From NCBI GenBank assembly GCA_002009475.1, contig AYTS01000056.1, positions 1-41,789 of the forward strand: 41,789 nucleotides of DNA, written 5' to 3'. The translations under genes were made by a program, and so were the position numbers. Each line of letters begins with the position of its first letter. Positions within the stretch are counted from its first letter, which is position 1. Positions 35,970 through 41,789 of the stretch are shown piece by piece. The notes under the pieces are model-generated. The model was given only the letters and a program-made list of their open reading frames with translations. It ran no database searches and had not been told where the DNA came from. Source of the stretch: Candidatus Brocadia carolinensis. Lineage in GTDB: Bacteria > Planctomycetota > Brocadiia > Brocadiales > Brocadiaceae.

Positions 35970-37305
35970 TTATTCCATCTCAAACTGGCCTGCCTTGTGA
36001 AGATACTTTGGTTGGTCAAGTTCCGATATCCTCAGGATGTATTCGGCATCTGATATCTTGGTGTACCAGTGTCCCGTGGCGCGTGCCGTATTGGTTACGG
36101 CAACGTACAAACCAACGAGCAGAACGGCATAGAGTACGTAGTGAATCTTTTTCCGGTCTCCAACGAGTTTCATATCAAGTGCCCCGTTTACGGGGCATGC
36201 GTTGACACAGTCGTAGCAGGCCACACATTCATGAGTCAGGACGTGTTTCTTCTTTTCCACAAGGATATGCATAGCACATGCCTTCGTGCATTTCCCGCAA
36301 TCGATGCACTTCCCCGTGTCACGGGTAATTCTCATGGGGCTTGCGTATCCAATAATACCCAACAGGGCGCCATAGGGGCAGAAGAAACGGCACCAGTAGT
36401 TCTTGTTAATCAGGGATATAATAAAAATGGTCAGGATAACGGATAAGGCCATACCGGACATGTTCACGAAGAATTTGAGCATTTTAATGTCTGCAACACG
36501 AACAAATGGTGCCCGCGTGTATAAGACCTCCAGTTGTGCAATGGGCATTTTGATGAAAATAACCTGAATAAAAAAAGCAAGGATCGAAAATTTCCATGCC
36601 CTTGCAAGGATGTCATTAACCTTATCCGGCCAGATTTTTCTGGGGATCGCAAATGGCAACACCATCGCCAGAATATAGGCGGGGGTCAGGTATCTGAACA
36701 GGGGAGATTTAAAGGACTCCATCGTTATGACGTCAAGGATCAGCAAGGCGATGATGGGGGTGAAGACAAGGCTCAAACCCGCCGTAAATCTGGTTGGTAC
36801 GTTTCGAATTACGTATGAAACCCGTTGAGGGAGTTTTTTCAGAAACCAGTCACCAAAACGCCACTCCCATTCAGAAACGGTGCCAATAGGGCAAATCCAC
36901 CCGCAGAACCCACGCTTGAAAAATAAGGCGGTAAGGAGTAATGTCCCAAAAATAACGAAACCAGCTGGATGGATGGGATTAATTTTTCCTGTTCCAAAAA
37001 AGTATTTCGTACCCATCAGGGCGCTGATGGGCAGAAAGGATTCAACACCGGGCGGGCGCGGCAGGTAAAATCCTTTACCACCCGCCTCACAGTATTTGAC
37101 AAAGGTATAGAACTGCCAGCCAATGACAAGTACAACAATAAAAAAAAGCTATTTGCACACACCAACGCAGCTTTTGAGAATTAAACCCTCTTCGGGATTT
37201 TTTGCCTGCTTTTCTGGTTTCCGTCCGTTTATTTTTACCATAAACTTCCTGACCGGAAGCAGAAGATGAACTTTGCCTTATTTCTTCCAATTGACGTATC
37301 TCCAT
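35970..37305 (-). CDS. NapH/NosR-like membrane polyferredoxin; frame broken at an A8/T8 run
   Basis: The start at 37305 gives a charged N-terminus, and the frame then runs into VQIAFF. Deleting one base in the run 37140-37147 continues into IVVLVIGWQFYTF and on to the end, for 444 aa. It has about six membrane helices, the CGWICPIGT and CRFFCPYGA cysteine motifs of the NapH/NosR family, and two [4Fe-4S] sites in CIDCGKCTKAC and CVACYDCVNACP. Such proteins move electrons from quinol across the membrane to periplasmic reductases. No nap or nos genes are nearby. As written, only the part from about 37016 would be usable. Confidence 0.82.
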
Positions 37306-37336
37306 GCTTTTTTAATTTTTATCAAAATTGAATGAT

Positions 37337-37729
37337 TCATGAAAGGAATCCCTGAAATTTCTTCAGAAAACCTTCCATCTTTGAAAAATATTCAGGGATC
37401 TTACTAAATATAATTTGAGCGACTTCTTCTTTATATGTATGGGAGGTGTCATTTCTCCTGTCTGTCATTTCCAGAAACTTAACGGTTTCCTCTTCATTGA
37501 TAATGCCCAATGAAAAAATCTCTCTGAAACATGCCTTTGGTGAGTGTGAAATAATACCTTCTCTTTCTTTGGGATATTCTTTTAAAAATTTCCATAGGGC
37601 TTCAAATGTATATTCAAAACGCTGAATTGTGGCGTCCCTTACAATGACCGAAAATGGTTGTTGTAAAATTTCACCGAGGGTATGTAAAGCTCGTAAGGCA
37701 TCTTTATATCTCAGTACTAATCTTTCCAC
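37337..37729 (-). CDS. hepT: HepT-type HEPN toxin
   Basis: Protein of 130 aa, helical, similar to HI0074-type nucleotidyltransferase partner proteins. It carries the RNase motif RX4HXY exactly: Arg92, His97 and Tyr99 in RNDTSHTY. In HepT/MntA systems the toxin cleaves RNA (a tRNA in the studied case), and the antitoxin blocks it by AMP-modifying that tyrosine. The GTG start at 37729 overlaps the mntA stop by 13 bases. It is the better-preserved of the two HEPN toxins in the window. Confidence 0.85.
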   Translation of the reverse strand: MERLVLRYKDALRALHTLGEILQQPFSVIVRDATIQRFEYTFEALWKFLKEYPKEREGIISHSPKACFREIFSLGIINEEETVKFLEMTDRRNDTSHTYKEEVAQIIFSKIPEYFSKMEGFLKKFQGFLS

Positions 37730-38035
37730 ACAATAAAATCCTTCATGATTTCATTTCTAAATTCTTCTGAAACTTCAGACAGATTTACAATGTCTATCTT
37801 ATAGGGGATATTTAAATTTTCTATCTTTTCTTTGAGGAGGGTAATCGGCTTTTCATCAAACTCGCCAGCCGGTATGATTCCTATGTCAACATCAGAAGAT
37901 AGGTGATTATTACCCCTCGCACGTGAGCCGAAAAGTATTATTTTTGCCTTTTCATTTTTTTAATGACGTCGTCACCGTTTCTTTCAAGGTACGAAGACAC
38001 TCTCTGTCGGCTTTTGTTTTTCCCATTGGTTGCAT
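37717..38035 (-). CDS. mntA: MntA-type nucleotidyltransferase antitoxin; frame broken at a T7/A7 run
   Basis: The N-terminus (MQPMGKTKADRECLRTLKE, from 38035, or from the ATG at 38026) is in one frame, and the nucleotidyltransferase core KIILFGSRARGNNHLSSDVD in another. Deleting one base in 37955-37961 joins them to about 105 aa. The motif GS-x10-DxD is complete. The protein should neutralise the HepT encoded immediately downstream by adenylylation. If the shift were real, the toxin gene would lack a functional antitoxin, which argues for a sequence error or for slippage. Confidence 0.8.
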
Positions 38036-38164
38036 TATGAAAAGACTTGATTCAATATAAGGCAAAGTATAGAATTTGTCAGGCAAACACGACTCTTGAC
38101 GGTTCAAGTACAATCATAATAGATATTAACCTTTGTATGCAAGGAATTTTGGTAGAGGTGTTTT

Positions 38165-39065
38165 ATGCAACCAGACAAAAAACCTTTTAAATCCGGATAT
38201 GTTGCTATCGCCGGCAGGCCGAATGTGGGGAAGTCGACCCTGATCAATGATTTTATGGATTGTAAATTATCCATTGTTACGCCGAAACCTCAGACGACCC
38301 GAAAAAAAAATTATGGGGGTACTCACCAGGGAAGACTATCAGATCGTCTTTTACGATACCCCGGGCATTATGAATCCGGAATATGAATTACAGGAATACA
38401 TGGTAAAAACTGCCTACGATGCCATAGAAGATGCAGACGCGGTTTTGTTCCTGGCGGAGCCATTTAAACCACCTGCTACTCTGGACAAGAAAATATTTGA
38501 AAGGGTATCACGCTTCAATATACCCGTGATTTTGGCTATTAATAAGGTAGATCTGGTGGAAAAGGACAGTCTGATACCCATCATTTCTGCGTATGACAAG
38601 CAGTTCAAATTTGCCGAGATTGTGCCGGTTTCGGCGTTAAAGGGGACAAACCTCGACCTGATGCTTTCTCTTATTGTGAAATATCTGCCCGAAGGAGAAC
38701 CTTTTTATCCTGAAGATTACATGACCGACTACAACGAACGCTTCCTCGCTTCTGAAATCATCCGGGAGAAGGTCTTTGCGTTTTACGGGGAGGAAATCCC
38801 CTATTCCACCACCGTTGAAATTGAGGAGTTCAAAGAGCGCGAGGCTGGCAAGGATTTTATCAAGGCCATAATCTATGTAGAACGAGACTCACAAAAGGGC
38901 ATTATTATCGGTGAAAACGGCAAGGCCATCAAGCGGGTTGGTCTCATTGCAAGGGAAGAGATTGAGAAACAGATAGGCAGAAAGGTGTACCTGGAACTTT
39001 GGGTCAAGGTGATGGAGAAATGGCGGAAAGATAGAAGTAAACTTCATAAATTGGGATACAAATAA
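38165..39065 (+). CDS. era: GTPase Era; frame broken at an A9 run
   Basis: The first frame has the P-loop GRPNVGKS at residues 17-24 and the switch I PKPQTTR. The second has DTPG, NKVD and the C-terminal KH domain ([13 protein letters not shown]) that binds the 3' end of 16S rRNA. Deleting one A from the run 38302-38310 joins them to 299 aa, the normal Era length. Era is a 30S assembly GTPase and is usually essential. As written only about 55 residues would be made. It lies within the accessory zone next to HepT/MntA. The shift is probably an assembly error. Confidence 0.88.
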
Positions 39066-39115
39066 TGATGTTTACAGGAATCTTATTTTTTGAATCTTCT
39101 TCTTAAGAGTCGTAG

Positions 39116-39319
39116 TATGATTCCTCGATACGGAGCGATTTGATTTCGTGCGGTTTGCTTCACGGAGAGTATCCCTTTTATTTGGTAGTTTCCCTTGTTG
39201 CTGAGGGAGAAAGCATAGAAAATATCATAAAGGACTATCCGTCACTCAATCCCGATGATATGAAAGCGGCTGTCCATTACGCCGCGAAACTATGCGAATA
39301 TGAGGCATATGCGATATGA
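39116..39319 (+). pseudogene. DUF433-type antitoxin, N-terminally degraded
   Basis: The C-terminal part LVAEGESIENIIKDYPSLN followed by MKAAVHYAAK is clearly DUF433. The expected N-terminal start with DPxxxxGKPxIxGTR is not recognisable, and no ATG exists in this frame; it opens after a TAG at 39113-39115. The stop overlaps the DUF5615 ATG by four bases (ATGA), the usual layout for this antitoxin-toxin pair. Confidence 0.6.
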
Positions 39320-39684
39320 GCATAAAATTTCTGCTCGATGAGAATACACCATATGCACTGATTGACTTACTTGAAAACAGAGGCTTTACTGCCATGCATT
39401 TGAAAAAGATCGGTAAGGGTGGAATCAGAAAAGGTGAAGTTTTTGAATTTACAGAAAAAAATAAGATGTGGATTATTACAAGGGATGCAGATTTTCAGAG
39501 CATCCAGAAATTTAATAATTATCAGGTAGCTGGTATAATCTTGATAAAACTTACCTTATCGAAAACAGGTTCTCTGCTTAAAACAATAAAACGGTTCCTT
39601 GACAAATATAACGATAAATTGTCAGAAAAACGTCTTATTATTGAAGACTATGAGGTCAGGATTTATCAATTGGAACGTAGATGA
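39316..39684 (+). CDS. DUF5615 PIN-like toxin
   Basis: Protein of 122 aa of the DUF5615/Mut7-C-like PIN group. It has the start FLLDENTP with acidic residues, then ITRDADFQSIQKFNN in the middle, which together form the metal site expected of a small nuclease. It is paired by a four-base overlap with the DUF433 remnant. RNase activity is inferred from the family. The antitoxin looks damaged while the toxin is intact, so either the toxin is weak or the antitoxin start lies elsewhere. Confidence 0.78.
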   Translation: MSIKFLLDENTPYALIDLLENRGFTAMHLKKIGKGGIRKGEVFEFTEKNKMWIITRDADFQSIQKFNNYQVAGIILIKLTLSKTGSLLKTIKRFLDKYNDKLSEKRLIIEDYEVRIYQLERR

Positions 39685-39798
39685 AAAATAACTATAGTAA
39701 TTACAAGCCTTATACGATATTTCAACCCTTTGGCGTAAAGTGGCCAGGGAGACACTGATGAATTGTTGAGGTAAGAAGATTAAAATGCAATAAGGTTC

Positions 39799-40110
39799 AT
39801 GGCAGACGTTCATAACACGAAAACCAGAAGTTATAATATGTCTATGATCAGGAGCAAGGACACACCTGTCCGACCAGCAGGCGGGAAACCGGAAATCGTC
39901 TTCCCAAAATATAAAATGCTTGTATTTATTCATAGTTGTTTCTGGTATGGTTATGAAGACTGTAAGTATTTTGTAGTACCTAACCCGAACGAGCCGGAAG
40001 AGGCAAAATCCGAAGCACGAATTTGTGAGTCAACCCTGTCAGGGTTAACCTTGTTTATATTTTTGCTAAAAATGTCATACTATTTTTTAGAAGATTCTGT
40101 CATAAGATAA
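39799..40110 (+). pseudogene. vsr remnant 1 (very short patch repair endonuclease)
   Basis: The N-terminal MADVHNTKTRSYNMSMIRSK and a later PEIVFPKYKMLVFIHSCFWY plus CKYFVVP match the Vsr endonuclease. About 25 residues between them are missing. The catalytic Asp is changed to Glu (KPEIVF), the HxH region after CFW is altered, and the C-terminus is unrelated. Vsr nicks T:G mismatches beside 5-methylcytosine sites; this copy should be inactive. It follows the DUF5615 toxin. Confidence 0.78.
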
Positions 40111-40188
40111 AAGAGGAGTTGTGGACAGATAAAGAAGATATATTTTGATGCAATAAACAAACTTTGAAAATGAAATAGAGGTGAATAT

Positions 40189-40392
40189 ATGAAGCTAAAA
40201 GTAGTAGTTCATACGGCAGAAGAAGGTGGTTACTGGGCGGAAGTTCCAGCTATCCCAGGCTGTTTTACGCAGGGTGATACATGGGAAGAATTATTGCAGA
40301 ATATATATGAAGCAATTGAGGCATGTCTTTCTGTTGACGTTGAAAGCGTTCAAATAAAACCGGAAGACAAGGTGCTGGAAATTGCTGTATGA
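40189..40392 (+). CDS. hicB: HicB-type antitoxin
   Basis: Small protein of 67 aa with the HicB partial RNase H fold. It has the start VVVHTAEEGGYWAEVPAIPGC and the DTWEELLQNIYEAIE helix. It neutralises the HicA RNase encoded next; the two overlap by four bases (ATGA). There is no C-terminal DNA-binding domain, so it is a short, solo-type HicB. The upstream region holds GAGGTG eight bases before the ATG. Confidence 0.88.
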   Translation: MKLKVVVHTAEEGGYWAEVPAIPGCFTQGDTWEELLQNIYEAIEACLSVDVESVQIKPEDKVLEIAV

Positions 40393-40599
40393 AAAGTATC
40401 TCTGGCAAGAATTTATGCAAAATGCTGGAAAAGAAAGGCTGGGAGTTAAAAACAATCCGTGGAAGTCACCATGTGTATATGAAGGCAGGAAGGAAGGAAG
40501 GAACGGATAAGCGTTCCGGTTCATGGGAATAAAGATTTAAAAGTAGGTTTGCTAAGAGCAATCATGAAAATTGCCGAAATAGAAGAAAATGAATTGTAG
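40389..40599 (+). pseudogene. hicA: HicA-type toxin, out of frame by one GGAA unit
   Basis: The first half (SGKNLCKMLEKKGWELKTIRGSHHVYMK) is typical HicA, with the catalytic His in GSHH. As written, translation ends early at SGSWE-stop. Removing one unit of the (GGAA)4 tract at 40488-40503 restores RKERISVPVHGNKDLKVGLL and a stop at 40599, giving about 68 aa of normal HicA. HicA is a dsRBD-like mRNA-cutting toxin. This may be a true off-state or a fixed mutation, and differs in type from the homopolymer shifts elsewhere. Confidence 0.75.
40488..40503 (+). repeat. tetranucleotide tract (GGAA)4 in hicA
   Basis: Four perfect GGAA units inside the hicA coding region. Three units give the full-length toxin frame; four give a frame shift. 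Such tracts change length by slipped-strand mispairing during replication. Confidence 0.9.
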
Positions 40600-40664
40600 T
40601 TGGTTGCTTGAAGAATGAGATGTTTTTAAAGTAACAAATTCATGAAACAGGAAAAGGAAGATTC

Positions 40665-40809
40665 ATGGCGGATGTTCATAACAAGAAAACCAGAAGGTAT
40701 AATATGTCCACGATCAGGGGCAAGGACACAAAACCGGAAATCATCGTTAGATAATTCCTGTTTGGGAAAGGTTTCCGGCATAAATTTCATGGTAAAACAA
40801 ATTGTTGTT
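40665..40809 (+). pseudogene. vsr remnant 2
   Basis: Frame MADVHNKKTRRYNMSTIRGK, then DTKPEIIVR, is typical Vsr N-terminus. It is stopped by TAA where a lysine is expected, but the Vsr pattern FLFGKGFRHKFHGK continues in frame for a few residues before decaying. It lies just downstream of HicBA. Confidence 0.75.
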
Positions 40810-40847
40810 TTAATTAGGATTAATTTTTTTTATTTGGGAGTAATTGT

Positions 40848-41036
40848 ATGAAAACGCCGGGCATTAAAAAAGAAGCCATGAAGTTAATAGAAAAACTGCC
40901 AGAAAATTCAACTTGGGAAGACTTGATGCATGAAATTTATGTTCGTCAATCAATCGAAGCGGGACTTGCTGATAGCGAGGCTGGACGGACTAAAGCGGTT
41001 GAAACAGTTCGCAAAAAATTCGGATTATCAAAGTGA
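40848..41036 (+). CDS. small antitoxin (ParD/DUF-type) of a ParE-like module
   Basis: Protein of 62 aa, charged and helical (EKLPENSTWEDLMHEIYVRQS and AVETVRKKFGLS). It matches the pattern of short antitoxins that precede RelE/ParE toxins. Its stop overlaps the GTG start of the toxin gene by four bases (GTGA). It is antitoxin by position; no DNA-binding motif is certain. Confidence 0.72.
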   Translation: MKTPGIKKEAMKLIEKLPENSTWEDLMHEIYVRQSIEAGLADSEAGRTKAVETVRKKFGLSK

Positions 41037-41299
41037 AAGTTCACTGGACAGACACCGCAATAGAACAGCTATCTACGATTCATACTTACCATAAACAAAA
41101 TTCACCGGCATACGCTCAAAGAATTGTAGATCGCCTGACAAGACGATCACAGCAGATGGTAAATTTCCCACTGTCTGGACGAATAGTTCCTGAAATGAAT
41201 ATACCGCAAATTCGTGAAGTGGTAGAAGGCCTGTATCGGATTATCTATTATATAAAAGCAGATCAAAACGGTTCTCAACAAATTCTGTGGGGTAAATAG
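41033..41299 (+). CDS. RelE/ParE-type toxin
   Basis: Protein of 88 aa with the RelE/ParE fold features: VHWTDTAIEQLSTIHTYH at the start, SPAYAQRIVDRL, then FPLSGRIVPE and REVVEGLYRIIYYI. Relatives either poison gyrase (ParE) or cut mRNA on ribosomes (RelE); which one applies is not visible. A GTG start at 41033 is coupled to the antitoxin gene. Confidence 0.85.
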   Translation: MKVHWTDTAIEQLSTIHTYHKQNSPAYAQRIVDRLTRRSQQMVNFPLSGRIVPEMNIPQIREVVEGLYRIIYYIKADQNGSQQILWGK

Positions 41300-41350
41300 A
41301 CTCAGAGAAAGATTTGTTTTATAGATTTTTTGAAACAAAAATTAAAACTT

Positions 41351-41425
41351 ATGGTAGACGTTCACAACAAAAGAACCAGAAGTTATCAGGTTGTCCGAGA
41401 ATGCGGCATTCCGATTTTCTTCATT
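41351..41425 (+). pseudogene. vsr remnant 3 (first 12 codons only)
   Basis: ATG at 41351 opens MVDVHNKRTRSY, the same beginning as remnants 1 and 2. The match ends after about 12 codons, and the frame then stops near 41425 with unrelated sequence. It follows the ParE-like module directly. Confidence 0.62.
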
Positions 41426-41487
41426 TAGCCAGAAAAAATAGGGTAAATCGGTTGCGATGGTGAAATTGAATGATATAATAAGGCGAA

Positions 41488-41789
41488 ATGAAATCTTCAG
41501 AGCAAAACCACACGGAGCAGTTAAAACTTTTCATTGAGCCGATCCTTTTACCGAGCAAACCAACCGTATCATTCTTTTCCTTACCAGAAGATACCCAGCC
41601 AAGGAGAATCAATCATATGGCTAAATTTAAGCCGTTTCATGAATTCCAGAAACCCCTGATAGGATTTACCCCTGAAGCGTTTTTAGATTATGTCGAAACG
41701 GTAATACCGAAAGACCATCTGTGCAGAGTAGTCAAAGAGGTCGTATTCTCGTTAGATACAGAAGCGATAGAGGCGAAATATTCTCTTCT
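41488..41789 (+). CDS. transposase N-terminus (IS1182/IS4-like), cut by the window edge
   Basis: The frame from ATG 41488 (or ATG 41617, with AAGGAG upstream) runs off the end. FKPFHEFQKPLIGFTPEAFLD and VIPKDHLCRVVKEVVFSLD, then IEAKYS, resemble the N-terminal domain of IS1182-type DDE transposases (IPEDHLxRxVxExVxxLDLSxIxxxY). The catalytic core is outside the window. Its position at the edge of the TA cluster fits a mobile region. Confidence 0.78.
   Translation, partial: MKSSEQNHTEQLKLFIEPILLPSKPTVSFFSLPEDTQPRRINHMAKFKPFHEFQKPLIGFTPEAFLDYVETVIPKDHLCRVVKEVVFSLDTEAIEAKYSL

Noticed and set aside
36069..36446. 125-codon plus-strand frame opposite the polyferredoxin
   Set aside because: Cysteine-rich only because it is antisense to the iron-sulfur motifs.
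39799..40110. functional Vsr endonuclease
   Set aside because: Internal deletion, Asp-to-Glu change at the catalytic position and a replaced C-terminus make activity very unlikely.

Overview
This looks like a chromosomal segment of a free-living Gram-negative bacterium of moderate, slightly AT-leaning composition. Supporting signs are Tat and Sec export, lipoprotein signals, a periplasmic di-haem peroxidase, MurJ, MscL, and a NapH/NosR-type membrane iron-sulfur protein. Hanks-type kinases, an S55 peptidase beside a beta-propeller protein, and many toxin-antitoxin (TA) genes give it a Planctomycetes/anammox (Brocadiales-like) flavour. That placement is a low-confidence impression, because no marker gene here settles it.

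Layout. 0-3.2 kb: a FabG-type reductase, a muconolactone-isomerase-like protein, a long palindrome and a DEAD-box helicase of different base composition. 3.7-6.9 kb: di-haem peroxidase, a lipoprotein gene with a broken frame, and tatA. 7-9.5 kb: a leftward RluD / TPR / PHP-phosphoesterase group and tRNA-Arg(CCT). 9.9-13.5 kb: murJ, whose last ~120 bp are duplicated on the far side of a nucleotidyltransferase/HEPN TA pair, then a decayed PIN toxin. 13.5-18.2 kb: rlmN, tldD-tldE, a ferredoxin and rpmH (L34). 18.4-22.7 kb: HU, an RseC-like protein, a transmembrane Ser/Thr kinase and a TPR protein behind an attenuator-like hairpin pair. 22.8-29.3 kb: mscL, cstA, dedA, moaC, a phosphoesterase and a divergent kinase. 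29.4-33.5 kb: an S55-peptidase / propeller-protein operon. 33.9-37.3 kb: threonylcarbamoyl-AMP synthase, rpiB, an outer-membrane-type lipoprotein and a polyferredoxin. 37.3-41.8 kb: an accessory zone with HepT-MntA, era, DUF433/DUF5615, HicBA, a ParE-like module, three decayed vsr beginnings and the start of a transposase.

The most striking signal is that nine A/T runs of seven or more bases inside coding regions each carry one base too many. Deleting exactly one base at each run (two in the kinase) restores a full-length protein. The affected genes include rpmH and era, which are normally essential. All shifts are +1, on both strands, and all three A9 runs I found in genes are shifted, while at least nine other runs of 7-8 bases are intact. 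The simplest reading is homopolymer over-calling in the assembly. The biological alternative is transcriptional slippage. I therefore annotate these as whole genes with the shift position given.

The second signal is the way small TA modules sit between duplicated gene ends: murJ 3' ends around the first HEPN/MNT pair, and vsr 5' ends after each of three modules at 39.3-41.4 kb. The hicA toxin is also out of frame by one unit of a (GGAA)4 tract, which resembles a phase-variable switch.
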